From Dictyobacter aurantiacus (GTDB lineage: Bacteria > Chloroflexota > Ktedonobacteria > Ktedonobacterales > Ktedonobacteraceae): a DNA stretch of 64,000 bases. Within the stretch, counting starts at the first letter, position 1; every line of letters begins with the position of its first letter. The stretch is from positions 3,410,001 to 3,474,000 of the forward strand of contig NZ_BIFQ01000001.1 of NCBI RefSeq assembly GCF_003967515.1. Direction: 5' to 3'. Positions 24,392 to 33,998 of this stretch are shown here, one piece after another. The notes under the pieces are model-generated. The model did not search any database and had not been told where the DNA came from. It worked only from the letters and a program-made list of their open reading frames with translations. A program made the translations under genes and the position numbers.

Positions 24392-25210
24392 ATGACGGTT
24401 CCGCATACCTGGGCACTCAGCTTTGTGCGCGAGCGTGCACAACTCTATGATTATGAGCAGCTGCAACACTTTTGCCAGCAACTGGCCGAGCATGATTGCT
24501 ACCTGGCGCTGGATATCGAGATCGGCTTCACCGCTTTATGGCAGAAGTATCACGCTTCCGCGCAGCCAAAGGCGCGGCGTGGTTCATCTGTCTCTAACCT
24601 GAAGGCGGGTGTGTCAGAAAACCTGCTATACGCGCTACGGACCTATTGCCAGCAGCGGCAGGAGCTTTTTACGTTCCAGCTCTATGCAATGGCTACCAGC
24701 GATCTTTTGCGCGGTATGACCTGTTTGGTCACGCTGGCGCCGACCGAGGGTTACATTCTTCTGTCGGTGGACGCGGAGCGCTTCTTTTACGGCGCTCCAC
24801 CGGGACTGGCGAAGTATCGCTACTGGTCGGATCTGCTGAGGATCACCTATCAGTGCTGGCATCCACTCTACATCCACACGTTCAATCACGCGGGACCAGC
24901 AGAGGTGAATCCAACGTGGGAGCAGGTGCAGGCCTGCGAACTGCTCCTACTCAGCGAGTTTGGCATGCTGGGCCCCGAATTGGTGACTAAACTGGGCGGT
25001 GAAGAGCACTTCCTGAGCGCGCCAGCCTGGAAGATCGAGCGCCTGGACGATGGCGGCATGTTCCTGGTCCCTGAGCCGCCATCGTATGTCAAAACTTCAA
25101 TCGATTGCTCGTATAGCGCGGTCGCGCGGCACCTGGGTTTCACCACAGCTGAGGCAGCGCCTGACGAAGTGTTCGTTGTGGCTGATGATAGTGGCTCAAA
25201 GCAGGAGTAA
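24392..25210 (+). CDS. Candidate immunity protein 2
   Basis: 272 residues, a paralogue of the gene at 23392-24036 with a longer N-terminus and a 20-residue acidic tail. Shared blocks include EGYILL, CWHPL, LSAPAWKIERLDDGG and VARHLGF. It follows the orphan toxin tip, repeating the toxin-then-immunity order. I chose the ATG of MTVPHTW (AGGAGG 13 bases upstream) over a GTG 24 bases earlier. It is convergent with the alkA-like gene, only 10 bp away, and there is no hairpin between them. Confidence 0.68.
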   Translation: MTVPHTWALSFVRERAQLYDYEQLQHFCQQLAEHDCYLALDIEIGFTALWQKYHASAQPKARRGSSVSNLKAGVSENLLYALRTYCQQRQELFTFQLYAMATSDLLRGMTCLVTLAPTEGYILLSVDAERFFYGAPPGLAKYRYWSDLLRITYQCWHPLYIHTFNHAGPAEVNPTWEQVQACELLLLSEFGMLGPELVTKLGGEEHFLSAPAWKIERLDDGGMFLVPEPPSYVKTSIDCSYSAVARHLGFTTAEAAPDEVFVVADDSGSKQE

Positions 25211-25220
25211 ATCGCAGTAA

Positions 25221-25883
25221 CTAGAGCGAGACGATGCGTGTGCGTGGGCGTTCGTTCTTCACAGCGATGCGGCGGATGCCCCACATATACCAGGTGGCGA
25301 AGGTGCGATAGGGACGCCAGAGCTCGCCGCGTTCCAGCGCCTCTTTTTTAGTGGGACGCTCGGCCAACTGGTAGGCGAAGCGGATGCCCTCCAGGAAGCC
25401 AAGATCGTCAACCGGCAGCACATCGGGCCTCATCAGCACGAATATCAGGCACATCTCCGCTGTCCAACGCCCGATCCCCTTGACTGCCGTTAGCCGGTTG
25501 ATGATCTCCTCATCATCAAGTTCAAACAGCTTCTCTAGCTGTAGCTGGCCGCTGTTCACATGCTCGACAAGGTTAAGGATATAGCGCGCCTTCGGGGTAG
25601 AGAGCCCCAGTGTCCGCAGTTGCTCAAAATCAAAGGGCAGTAGATTCTCGGGTGTGACTTTCCCATCCGGCATGGCTGCGCGCACGCGCGCCATAATCGC
25701 GTCGGCCGCCTTCACTGAGATCTGCTGTGAGATGATCGCGTCAATCAAGGCGTTGAAGATATCCGGATCAGGATGCAGGGAGCAGGGCCCTACACGTTCG
25801 ATTACATCCTTCATAATCGGGTCGATGCCGCTCAGATACGCTGTGGCCGCCGCGATAACATCTGTATATGATGAGGTTTGCAT
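25221..25883 (-). CDS. DNA-3-methyladenine glycosylase II (AlkA-type, HhH-GPD)
   Basis: 220 residues of the HhH-GPD superfamily. The hairpin-helix-hairpin LTAVKGIGRWTAEM is followed by the catalytic Asp in LPVDDLG, which together define AlkA-type base excision glycosylases removing alkylated purines. There is no iron-sulfur cluster, and the protein is shorter than E. coli AlkA, lacking its N-terminal beta domain, as in bacterial MAG-like forms. It stands alone on the minus strand, upstream of a long spacer. It is cytoplasmic. Confidence 0.92.
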   Translation of the reverse strand: MQTSSYTDVIAAATAYLSGIDPIMKDVIERVGPCSLHPDPDIFNALIDAIISQQISVKAADAIMARVRAAMPDGKVTPENLLPFDFEQLRTLGLSTPKARYILNLVEHVNSGQLQLEKLFELDDEEIINRLTAVKGIGRWTAEMCLIFVLMRPDVLPVDDLGFLEGIRFAYQLAERPTKKEALERGELWRPYRTFATWYMWGIRRIAVKNERPRTRIVSL

Positions 25884-26039
25884 AGCTCTCTCAAATCTTT
25901 CTTCCTGTGCTGTACGTTAACCTGTGCCTGATAGTATAGGCGCGATAAGAACATTTGTCTACTCCGAGGGGATGCGTTTCGTGCCTTCGGCCCCTGACGC
26001 TACGCGCCTGAGGCGCTCACATGCATAATTATAGAAATG

Positions 26040-26106
26040 ACAGAAATAGCGTATTGCTACTTCTGTCATGCAATGCATGACAGAAGTAGCAATACGCTAT
26101 TTCTGT
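26040..26106. terminator. 31-bp perfect hairpin after the ABC permease
   Basis: Arms 26040-26070 and 26076-26106 are exact complements with a 5-base loop. It lies 15 bp past the stop of the permease gene (minus strand). There is no clean U-run, so it may act as a 3' stabiliser as well as a terminator. Confidence 0.6.
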
Positions 26107-26120
26107 AATAAAAGAATATT

Positions 26121-27779
26121 TTAGTTACCGCGATCGATGTCGACGCGGCGGAATTGGAGGAGGGCCAGCAGGAAGAGGATGCTGGCTATCCCCAGCATGG
26201 CCAGGTTGGGTCCCCATTGCCAACCATCGAGGATGGGGGTGCCGTAGACATGGAAGATGGAGAGCGACATCAGCCAGTCAGGAGCGTTAATGACCGAACG
26301 TAAGAATTCGACCAGGTAGGCCCAGGCGAGGTAGAGGGAGATCACGGTCTGGACGGTTCCGGCGCGTAAGCGGGCCGCGCAGGCGTAGACGGTCGCCGCG
26401 ATGATCAGTTCGAGCGGCAGTATTCCCAGTGTGGCGGCCACGATACGCGCGCTATCGACGCGAATATTGATCACCTGCGCACTGACCAGGGTGCTGAGCC
26501 AGATCACAAGAGACGTTACCAGTGAGACCAGCAGGACGACGATGATATGCTCACCGAGGACGCGGAGCCGGGATTGTGGCGTGCTGAAGATCAGCTCAAG
26601 GCGTCCCTTGTCAAGATCACGAGCCCACTGCAGGGCCAGCGTAAAGACGAAGATGACGACCAGCAGAGGTATAAAGCTAAAGACGGTATAGCCGATAAAG
26701 CCCGCGTTGGTTACGACATCCTGTCCGCTGAAGAGTCTGGCCAGGGCCGCGTTTTTCGAGACCAGGTCACGCATGATGCCCAGGAAACTCGGTGTTAATG
26801 AGATGATCCAGGCCACGTAGAGGACAAAGCTGATCAGCCAGGTGCTGATAGATGGTGCCAGGGCACGGGCGGTGCGCAGGCCAACTGAGCGCAGCGATCC
26901 CTCGCTCCAGGCTTTGTCCAGAGACATTGAACCATGTTGGTGCGTGTGCCCGTCGCCGATATTTAGCTGGAACTGCCGGAAGATGCTGGCGCCCAGATCG
27001 CGCCGCTCGAAGAGCCAGGCGCTGACGGCGCACATCACCATGCTAAGGATCAGCAGAAGCAGGGCCGCCAGAGGATGATTATCGTAGGTTGTGATCAGTG
27101 GTTTATTGATGCCATAGTAGTAGTTGGGCGAGAGGTACTGCATCCATTCGCTGTGCTGGACAATGCGTCCCGTGCTGTCCAGCAGGGTGAACAGTACCAG
27201 CAGACCGATGCTCCAGCTAGTCGCGACCTTGCGGCCGGGGAATAACTGGGAGAGCAGCAGGGCCAGAGATGCGTAAAAGAAGGCCAGCAGACTGACGTTT
27301 AATCCCGCCAGCAGGGCCCGACCGGTATCGAAACCGAGCCCCGCGCTGGCCAGTCCCGCGATCGCCCCCAGTCCTATCAGCAGACCGATGATCAGCAGGG
27401 CTATGACGAGGGCGCTTCCTTTTTCCAGCAGCAGGCGTAGCCGTGAGGTTGAGGTGGCCAGCAATAGCTCGATAGAGGCGCGTTCCTCCTCTCCCTGAAT
27501 CAGATTGGTTCCCGCCATGATGGTCCAGATGCTGAGCATCGCTGGAAGCACCAGATCCAGTGTGCGCCAGGTGGCAAAGCCGGTTGCCGTGTTGAGGGCG
27601 ATGGGATCGCCGATAAAGCGAAACGTCTGGGCCAGCTGGTTCAGGCTTCCGGCCATCTGAGAGGCGGACGAACCAAATGTGGCCAGGGTGGCCAGCAAAA
27701 TGAGGGCTAAACCGATCCCCCAGCTTAAAAGCGGTATGCGATAAGCGCGGAGCGTCTTGCTCCAGACTGTGCGAAACAT
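26121..27779 (-). CDS. ABC-2-type exporter permease
   Basis: 552 residues with about 12 predicted membrane helices arranged as two homologous halves (each starting with a helix like YRIPLLSWGIGLALILLATL or ISTWLISFVLYVAWII and carrying a QGEEERASIELLLATSTSR / LDKGRLELIFSTPQSRLR amphipathic coupling segment). This is the fused ABC-2 permease type. It sits 69 bp after the ATPase gene on the same strand, so the pair forms one exporter, controlled by the TetR gene upstream. The substrate is unknown; drugs or lipids are typical. Confidence 0.85.
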   Translation of the reverse strand: MFRTVWSKTLRAYRIPLLSWGIGLALILLATLATFGSSASQMAGSLNQLAQTFRFIGDPIALNTATGFATWRTLDLVLPAMLSIWTIMAGTNLIQGEEERASIELLLATSTSRLRLLLEKGSALVIALLIIGLLIGLGAIAGLASAGLGFDTGRALLAGLNVSLLAFFYASLALLLSQLFPGRKVATSWSIGLLVLFTLLDSTGRIVQHSEWMQYLSPNYYYGINKPLITTYDNHPLAALLLLILSMVMCAVSAWLFERRDLGASIFRQFQLNIGDGHTHQHGSMSLDKAWSEGSLRSVGLRTARALAPSISTWLISFVLYVAWIISLTPSFLGIMRDLVSKNAALARLFSGQDVVTNAGFIGYTVFSFIPLLVVIFVFTLALQWARDLDKGRLELIFSTPQSRLRVLGEHIIVVLLVSLVTSLVIWLSTLVSAQVINIRVDSARIVAATLGILPLELIIAATVYACAARLRAGTVQTVISLYLAWAYLVEFLRSVINAPDWLMSLSIFHVYGTPILDGWQWGPNLAMLGIASILFLLALLQFRRVDIDRGN

Positions 27780-27848
27780 ATGCTTATTCTCCGCAGTGGA
27801 TTGTGCTATGCGTCTCCATCCCGATTAGTGATCTTTGAATATCTATGC

Positions 27849-28766
27849 TTAAATGGCGATCGCATCAGGCCGCGTCTCTTTTTGATAGAAGCGCAGGAAG
27901 ATCTCTTCCAGTCCTGGTTCGTGGGTGGTCATCGAGATAGCCTGGTGTTGCGCGGCCGCCTGGATAACAGCTTGCTGTTCTCCCTGTACCGTAATCAATA
28001 GCGCGTGACCATGCTGCTCGCGCTGGACATTGATGACTCCTGGCAGACCATTGAACCAGGCGAGCTCTGGCTCGGCCGTGAAGTGGATCAGGATATTGCT
28101 CTGCTTGAGGTCCTTAAGCGTACTGACCTCACTAACCCGTACCAGTTCACCCTCGCGAATGATGCCTACGCGTGTACAGGTGTGTTCAACTTCGGGCAGG
28201 ATATGCGACGAAAGGAAGACTGTTTGTCCCGCGGTGCTCACCTCGGTGATCATCTTATTGAACTCCTGCTGGTTGAGTGGGTCCAGACCTCCAGTAGGTT
28301 CGTCGAGAATGAGCAACTGAGGTTTGTGCATAAACGCCTGTACCAATCCGATCTTTTGTTTATTGCCGCGTGAGTAGGTATGGAAGCGTTTAGCGGGATC
28401 AAAATCCAGCCGCTCGATCAACTGTTTCACATACTGCTGATCCACGCCACCGCGTAGATGGCCCAGGTAGCTGAGAATCTGCGCCCCGGTCATGTTGGGA
28501 TCAAACGAGAACTCACCCGGGAGGTAGCCCACCATGCGCTTGATCTGCGTGGCCTGCGACCAGCAGTCCAGACCACCGATCAAGGCCTGCCCCGAAGTCG
28601 GCTTGAGAAAGCCCATCAGGGTACGGATCGTCGTGGTCTTTCCAGCTCCGTTGGGACCCAGAAAGCCAAAGACCTCGCCCTCGGCGATGCTGAAGGTAAC
28701 GTTGTGGATACCACGCTGCTTGCCATAGGTCTTGCTCAGGTTATTGACCTGAATCAGGTCTTTCAT
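27849..28766 (-). CDS. ABC exporter ATP-binding protein
   Basis: 305 residues. Walker A is GPNGAGKTT, the signature motif reads YSRGNKQKIG (a variant of LSGGQ), Walker B is LLILDEPTGGLDP, and the switch His is in SSHI. A C-terminal extension after residue 220 is typical of DrrA/CcmA-type ATPases. It powers the permease encoded next. Its start overlaps the TetR gene by 26 bp, so the regulator, ATPase and permease form one operon. Confidence 0.92.
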   Translation of the reverse strand: MKDLIQVNNLSKTYGKQRGIHNVTFSIAEGEVFGFLGPNGAGKTTTIRTLMGFLKPTSGQALIGGLDCWSQATQIKRMVGYLPGEFSFDPNMTGAQILSYLGHLRGGVDQQYVKQLIERLDFDPAKRFHTYSRGNKQKIGLVQAFMHKPQLLILDEPTGGLDPLNQQEFNKMITEVSTAGQTVFLSSHILPEVEHTCTRVGIIREGELVRVSEVSTLKDLKQSNILIHFTAEPELAWFNGLPGVINVQREQHGHALLITVQGEQQAVIQAAAQHQAISMTTHEPGLEEIFLRFYQKETRPDAIAI

Positions 28767-29478
28767 ACCCCATCTCCTTCTGCAAAAGTGTTTCTGCTGA
28801 ACTCATAAATCGATTAAAGTGACTCGTGACCTCTTGCTTTTCCTGTTCATTGGGATTGCGTAGCTCGAAGGTGCGGCGTACGGTCTCGGCCGCCATCTCG
28901 GCCCGCTCTTCCAGTGAGATCTGATATTCATCGGGCAAGAATTGATCGCTGATCAGGTAGCCCAGAGCGATCGCTTCGATCATATGTACCTGGGTTTTGA
29001 GCGGAATATCCGTGCGGACCAATCCTTGCCGCCGCATATAGGTTAGATAGGTGTTGAAGCCCGCGATCTGTTGTTCAATGTCCATCTTGCTAAGCTGAGA
29101 ATGGATAAGATCCCCCAGCATATCTGTATCGCGGAGCATGATGGCCTTCATCAATGGGTTGTACAAAGCCCATAGCATGGAATGTTTGATCATGCTGTAG
29201 AGGGTTACGCCCTCGGGATCGTTCTGCATCGCTTCCTGCGCCTTACGACCTTCAACGATTTTTTCGCGCATGATCAAGGCCATAAAGAGCTCCTCCTTGG
29301 TTTTCCAGTGCAGGTAGATGGTGCCCTTGGCCACGCCAGCCTGCCGGGCGATATCATCAATCGTCGTTTTCCTATATCCCCAACGCTGTAAGAGCTCTGA
29401 AGCTGCATCCAGAATGCGATTGGCCCTTTCCTGCTGTTTGTTCTGTTCGTTCTGCTCGGCTCCGGGATTCTCTGCCAC
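28741..29478 (-). CDS. TetR-family regulator of the ABC exporter
   Basis: 245 residues. The N-terminal helix-turn-helix (about residues 16-62) reads RILDAASELLQRWGYRKTT, DDIARQAGVAKGTIYLHWKTKEELF, the standard TetR domain, followed by an all-helical ligand domain. I start at the GTG of VAENPG: AGGAGA lies seven bases upstream, while the GTG 15 bp earlier is itself within the ribosome site. It probably represses its own operon through the palindrome at 29517-29548 and responds to the exporter's substrate. Confidence 0.9.
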   Translation of the reverse strand: MAENPGAEQNEQNKQQERANRILDAASELLQRWGYRKTTIDDIARQAGVAKGTIYLHWKTKEELFMALIMREKIVEGRKAQEAMQNDPEGVTLYSMIKHSMLWALYNPLMKAIMLRDTDMLGDLIHSQLSKMDIEQQIAGFNTYLTYMRRQGLVRTDIPLKTQVHMIEAIALGYLISDQFLPDEYQISLEERAEMAAETVRRTFELRNPNEQEKQEVTSHFNRFMSSAETLLQKEMGYERPDSGQ

Positions 29479-29516
29479 TTGTCTTCTCCTCACTATACGG
29501 TTAAATCTGCTTTGGA

Positions 29517-29559
29517 CGTATGACTAAATAATATTATTTAGTCATACGGTTCTATTCAA
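29517..29559 (-). promoter_or_regulatory. TetR operon promoter with 32-bp palindromic operator
   Basis: A perfect 32-bp palindrome (two 16-bp arms, CGTATGACTAAATAAT) at 29517-29548 covers the -10 box TAATAT (29531-29536). The -35 box TTGAAT (29554-29559) is 17 bp away, all on the minus strand. The geometry is that of autorepression by the TetR protein. Confidence 0.7.
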
Positions 29560-29687
29560 GAGTATACTCATGGATTGATAAAAAATCAAGAGCTGGAAGG
29601 CGGCTATTATTTTGCATTTCGTATTTCCTCATTTGTGTCGTACAATGACCATGGTGCAATTGTGTCTGATTCCACAGGAGTAGTTTT

Positions 29688-31811
29688 ATGAGTGAGAGTC
29701 AAAGTTCCTACAAGCATACCAACCGCCTCATTAACGAGACGAGTCCATATTTGTTGCAGCATGCCCACAACCCGGTCGACTGGTATCCCTGGGGTGAGGA
29801 CGCCCTGACGAAGGCGCGACAGGAGGATAAACCGATCCTGTTGAGCGTGGGGTATTCGGCCTGCCACTGGTGCCATGTGATGGAGCGCGAGTCCTTTGAG
29901 AATGAGCAGATCGCGGCTCTGATGAATATGCATTTTGTGTCGGTGAAGGTTGATCGTGAGGAGCGCCCCGACATCGATGCCATCTATATGCAGGCGGTTC
30001 AGGCCATGACTGGCCAGGGCGGCTGGCCCATGACCATGTTTCTGATGCCCGATGGTCGTCCCTTCTACGGAGGAACCTATTTCCCTCCCCAGGATCGACG
30101 CTATGGACAGCAGGTGATGCCCGGTTTTCCGCGTGTCCTGATGAGTATCGCCGATGCGTTTGCGCATCAACGGGCGGAGCTTGAGGAGCAGGCGACGCAG
30201 GTGGCGGAGCACCTCAATCGCCGGGGAAGCGCATTGATGCAGAGAGAAATGGGTACCGGCGCTCCTATGCTGGATAATCTGTTGCGCGCCGAGCAGCAGT
30301 TGATTGAGGATTTTGACGCTCGCTACGGTGGCTTTGGGGGCGCTCCCAAATTTCCCAATACGATGGCGCTTGAATTTCTGTTGCGCATGCATCTGCACCG
30401 CCAGGCTGGTCAGGTAGGGGCCGCGCAATCCCCCAATCAGCTGGAGGCGTTAACGGTGGTTGAGTCATCGTTGCAGCACATGGCGTCCGGTGGTATCTAT
30501 GATCAGTTGGGAGGTGGCTTCCATCGCTACTCTGTGGATGCGAAGTGGCTGGTGCCGCATTTTGAGAAGATGTTATATGACAATGCCCTGCTCAGCCAGC
30601 TATACCTGCATGCCTACCTGGTGACTGGCAATGAGCTCTATCGACGCGTGGTGGAGGAGACGCTGGACTACGTGGTACGCGAAATGACCTCACCTGAGGG
30701 GGGCTTCTATTCGACGCAGGACGCTGATAGCGAGGGCGAAGAGGGAAAGTTCTTCCTGTGGTCTCAGGAAGAGATTGAGCGTGCCCTGCCACCGGAGGAC
30801 GCGGCCCTGTTTATGGCCTATTATGGGGTATCCCGCCACGGCAATTTTGAGGGTAAAAACATCCTCAATCGCGTGCAGGAGGAGCAGACGGCGGCGCAGC
30901 AGGCTGGGATCGATGTCGCGACCCTGCGCTCCTCGCTGGCACGTAGCCGCGACACGCTGTTTGGCCTGCGTGAACAGCGCGTCAAGCCGGCGCGCGATGA
31001 AAAGGTACTCACCTCCTGGAACGGCTTGATGCTGCGCAGCTTCGCTGAGGCGGCCCGCCACCTGAAGCGATCCGATTATCTCCAGGTGGCCGAGAAAAAC
31101 GCCTCATTCCTCCTGGATACCCTGCGCCAGCATGGCAGGCTGCTACGGACTTTCAAGGATGGCCGGGCCAGGTTGCAGGGCTATCTTGAAGACTATGCCT
31201 TCCTTGCCGATGGTCTGCTGGCCCTGTACGAGGCTAGCTTCGAGACGCGCTGGTTTAGAGAGGCCCGCGCTCTGATGGACCAGGCTATCCAGCTGTTCGC
31301 CGACGAGCAGGGTGGCTTCTTCGATACCGGTACAGACCACGAGGCCCTGATCAGCCGCCCCAGGGATATTATGGATAATGCTACCCCGGCCGGCAATAGC
31401 GTAGCGACAGATGTGCTGCTGCGCCTGGCGGCCTTTACGGGTGAGGACGGCTACCGGCAACGCGCCGATCGCTATCTGGGAACGCTGGCGGATATTATGG
31501 TGCAGCACCCCCAGGCTTTTGGACAGGTATTGTGCGCGTTAGATTTCGCCCTCTCTCCGGTGAAGGAACTGGTCGTGATCGGGGAAAGTCAGTCCACCGA
31601 GACGCAGGCGTTGCTAGATTGCATTAATGCACGCTATCTACCACAGAGTGTGCTGGCTTGCACCGTGCCAGAGGACCAGCAAGCCAGCGCGGCCATCCCG
31701 CTTCTGGCCGACCGGCCCCTGAAAGAGCAACATGCCGCGGCATATGTCTGCCAGAACTTTGCCTGCCAGGCACCCGTCACAACGCCCGAAGAGCTGGTGG
31801 CATTGTTATAA
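29688..31811 (+). CDS. YyaL/SSP411-type thioredoxin-fold and six-hairpin protein
   Basis: 707 residues of the DUF255 family (bacterial YyaL, mammalian SPATA20). The N-terminal thioredoxin-like domain (5-165) contains SACHWCHVM with a CxxC-like pair; then comes a six-hairpin glycosidase-like alpha/alpha barrel (about 200-600) with [17 protein letters not shown] and [10 protein letters not shown]. The biochemical role of the family is not settled. AGGAG eight bases before the ATG supports the start. It is transcribed away from the TetR operon and ends against a hairpin element. Confidence 0.9.
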   Translation: MSESQSSYKHTNRLINETSPYLLQHAHNPVDWYPWGEDALTKARQEDKPILLSVGYSACHWCHVMERESFENEQIAALMNMHFVSVKVDREERPDIDAIYMQAVQAMTGQGGWPMTMFLMPDGRPFYGGTYFPPQDRRYGQQVMPGFPRVLMSIADAFAHQRAELEEQATQVAEHLNRRGSALMQREMGTGAPMLDNLLRAEQQLIEDFDARYGGFGGAPKFPNTMALEFLLRMHLHRQAGQVGAAQSPNQLEALTVVESSLQHMASGGIYDQLGGGFHRYSVDAKWLVPHFEKMLYDNALLSQLYLHAYLVTGNELYRRVVEETLDYVVREMTSPEGGFYSTQDADSEGEEGKFFLWSQEEIERALPPEDAALFMAYYGVSRHGNFEGKNILNRVQEEQTAAQQAGIDVATLRSSLARSRDTLFGLREQRVKPARDEKVLTSWNGLMLRSFAEAARHLKRSDYLQVAEKNASFLLDTLRQHGRLLRTFKDGRARLQGYLEDYAFLADGLLALYEASFETRWFREARALMDQAIQLFADEQGGFFDTGTDHEALISRPRDIMDNATPAGNSVATDVLLRLAAFTGEDGYRQRADRYLGTLADIMVQHPQAFGQVLCALDFALSPVKELVVIGESQSTETQALLDCINARYLPQSVLACTVPEDQQASAAIPLLADRPLKEQHAAAYVCQNFACQAPVTTPEELVALL

Positions 31812-31833
31812 GCGTACCCTGGACCCCTTATTA

Positions 31834-32037
31834 AGAATGTGCCTTGCGCTCCTGATTATCACCTGCGAGCTGCATGAGGTTTTGCTCCTGCGGTGCTCAC
31901 GTGTCCGTTTTAGGTTGGTGCATCGGGTGTGCAGATGCACACCCGATGCACCAACCTAAAAAAACGGTGCGGCCGCGTAGCGGACGCCCGTGTGGGGGCA
32001 CTCACGTATCCCAATATGATGAGAATAGATCCATTCT
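31834..32037 (+). mobile_element. Hairpin element M5 (second terminal type)
   Basis: Begins AGAATG (31834) and ends CATTCT (32037), a short terminal inverted repeat different from the GTGTCAGAC type. It has the family left flank CTGCGGTGCTCACGTGTCC, a perfect 26-bp hairpin (31908-31933 and 31936-31961) and the right flank GCGGCCGCGTAGCGGACGCC. It lies between convergent genes and may serve them as a terminator. Confidence 0.7.
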
Positions 32038-32057
32038 AACACTTCACGACGGCATCC

Positions 32058-32777
32058 CTAGTCATTAATATAGTGCACCTCGCCCTGGATCTCGCGGCGG
32101 CAGAGTAGTCCTTTGCTGGCCAGCTGTTCCAGGGCTCTTTCCGCCGCCTGGATCTCCTGACCGCCGACAGTTTTCTTCTGGGGTGGGGGAAACTGGGTGA
32201 CAACCTCTTTCGCCGTTAGAACGGTCAGGACGCTGCTTTGTTCATTGAGATAATTCTTGATGGTTTGCTCATACCAGGGGACGAGTTCCTGCGCTTTGAG
32301 CGGAGGGGCTGGCAGAACCACCATGACGGGACAGCTGGCCAGCTGCAGCACGCGGCGCGAAGTACTGCCCAGTAGCATGCGGCGCAGGCGATCGCGCCAG
32401 CTATCACCCCGGCTTCCCACCACAATCAGGTTGACGTGCCGCTCTCGCGCCACACGCACGATCTCTTCGGCCGGAGAGCCGATGCTGGTCATCATCTCGA
32501 TGTGCTTCAGGTCAAATCCCAGCTGATCCAGGGTGGCGCGAGCCTTCTTGAGCACCTCTTCAGCATGCTTTTTTTGCTCATTGGTAGGTGGAATAAAGGC
32601 ATACTGTTCCGTGAAATGGCCTGGATATTCAGTAATGATGTGGGTACTCTGGATCGCATGGAGAAGAAAAATATCAAAGGCGGTACCCGGCTCAAATAGA
32701 TCTCCTACTGCGCGGATTGCCGACTGCGTAGTAGTGGAGAAGTTGGTATCGATCCCGAGCAAAATACGCTTATTCAT
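32058..32777 (-). CDS. Universal stress protein with C-terminal extension
   Basis: 239 residues. Residues 1-150 are a UspA fold: the start KRILLGIDTNFS and the nucleotide-binding signature GSRGDSW...GSTSRRVLQLASCPVMVV, which matches the ATP-binding G2xG9xG(S/T) pattern. The last 90 residues (after APPLKAQELV) are not part of UspA; the region ending ERALEQLASKGLLCRREIQG looks like a small winged-helix or helical add-on. Stress signalling or ATP sensing is the family role. It is monocistronic and convergent with the yyaL-like gene. Confidence 0.88.
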   Translation of the reverse strand: MNKRILLGIDTNFSTTTQSAIRAVGDLFEPGTAFDIFLLHAIQSTHIITEYPGHFTEQYAFIPPTNEQKKHAEEVLKKARATLDQLGFDLKHIEMMTSIGSPAEEIVRVARERHVNLIVVGSRGDSWRDRLRRMLLGSTSRRVLQLASCPVMVVLPAPPLKAQELVPWYEQTIKNYLNEQSSVLTVLTAKEVVTQFPPPQKKTVGGQEIQAAERALEQLASKGLLCRREIQGEVHYIND

Positions 32778-33164
32778 AGGAACGCCACCGCCTTTTTGTG
32801 TGACGGTTCACTTTTTTACTGTTGAGTACGACATTGTGGGAATAGCGCTTTAACTGTACTCTTATGTATGTATTCATTATACCTTCTTTGAAAAAAAGGG
32901 GCAAGAAATGGGACAAATGACATACTCTCTGCACCATTCACGCTATTTATACTGATTGGTGAGCACCGCTTCTGACACAAAGCATAGATTTTACTTGTAG
33001 AAAAGATTTAACAAGGCTACATATATAAAAGCAGGATTTCATATATAGCAGATAAGTCGGGTAGGGTATTTGATAAAGCACAGAAAATTGCGTCTACTAA
33101 GATAGCGGAAGAAGAAACGTTGTATCGTGTTTCAGCTAAAACTGAAGGGGAATAGATTAAAGCA
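32778..33164 (+). promoter_or_regulatory. Intergenic region with one candidate promoter
   Basis: 387 bp of AT-rich spacer between divergent genes. The only signal that I can point to is TTGTAG (32995-33000) and TACATA (33018-33023), 17 bp apart, which could drive the sigma-like gene. No repeat or RNA structure was recognised. Confidence 0.3.
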
Positions 33165-33863
33165 ATGAACATTGAGATAGAAAAGCCACTTGGCGAGATG
33201 ACTCTGACGGCCCTGACAGAATGCTGTATACGTGAGATGAGTAGATATCGCCGGAAAGAACCCTGCGACGATAGTTATTGCCTGGAAATTTTTCGACGCG
33301 CGGTTCAACTGCGGGATAACGATGCATGGATTGTATTGCAGCGGCAATTCAGTGATAATGTGCGCCTATGGCTGGGTGGCCATTCTCATCGCGAACTGGC
33401 ACTGCGCTATGAAGCGGAACAGACCTATATCGATGATGCTTTCCGGCGCTTCTGGCAGGCGGTCAGTGATCAATCTCTGAGCTTTTCGACGGTTGCCAGC
33501 GCGCTCAGCTACTTACGGCTCTGCCTGCACTGCGCGATCATGGATACGTTACGCGCCTTCGCGCGCGCCAATGTAGAGCGCATGCCCGACTATGGACACC
33601 CTGATGAGCCACAGGTCGAGGATCGCTATCACGAAAATGAGCTCTGGGAAACGATTAAAAGCATTTTACCAGGCGAACGCGAGCAGCGCGTTGCCTATTT
33701 ACATTTTCACTGTAACCTTAAACCACGCGAAATCATCCGTTATTGCCCCGGTGAGTTTCAATGTGAGGAAGAGATTTATCGCCTCAAGCGCAACATTATG
33801 GAGCGCATTCTGCGCAACGCGGACAAGATTCGATGGAAACTGGATGGGAACATGCCTGCCTGA
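33165..33863 (+). CDS. Sigma-70-like (ECF-related) factor
   Basis: A 232-residue soluble protein. The middle resembles region 2 of small sigma factors (AWIVLQRQFSDNVRLWLGG, EQTYIDDAFRRFWQAV, SALSYLRLCLHCAIMDTLRAF), and the C-terminus (REQRVAYLHFHCNLKPREI, FQCEEEIYRLKRNIMERIL) resembles region 4. Both are divergent from classical ECF consensus. The next gene encodes a double zinc-finger protein like a ZAS anti-sigma factor, which supports the call. The Shine-Dalgarno is poor (AAGGGG 14 nt upstream), so expression may be low. Confidence 0.7.
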   Translation: MNIEIEKPLGEMTLTALTECCIREMSRYRRKEPCDDSYCLEIFRRAVQLRDNDAWIVLQRQFSDNVRLWLGGHSHRELALRYEAEQTYIDDAFRRFWQAVSDQSLSFSTVASALSYLRLCLHCAIMDTLRAFARANVERMPDYGHPDEPQVEDRYHENELWETIKSILPGEREQRVAYLHFHCNLKPREIIRYCPGEFQCEEEIYRLKRNIMERILRNADKIRWKLDGNMPA

Positions 33864-33998
33864 GCGCAGGCATGTGTTGAGCAGGTTTTAAAATGATCGC
33901 ATAAAAAAAGTGCTCCCTAGCGTTTTATACATTGAAAGAACAAATTGCTGCAAAAAATCTCATATCATTAAAAAACTTTATATGAAGGACCGGGAATA

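Noticed and set aside
29607..30428. A 273-codon minus-strand frame opposite the YyaL-like gene
   Set aside because: It lies fully antisense to a gene with strong family motifs, has no ribosome site and reads as a shadow rich in His/Arg/Leu.
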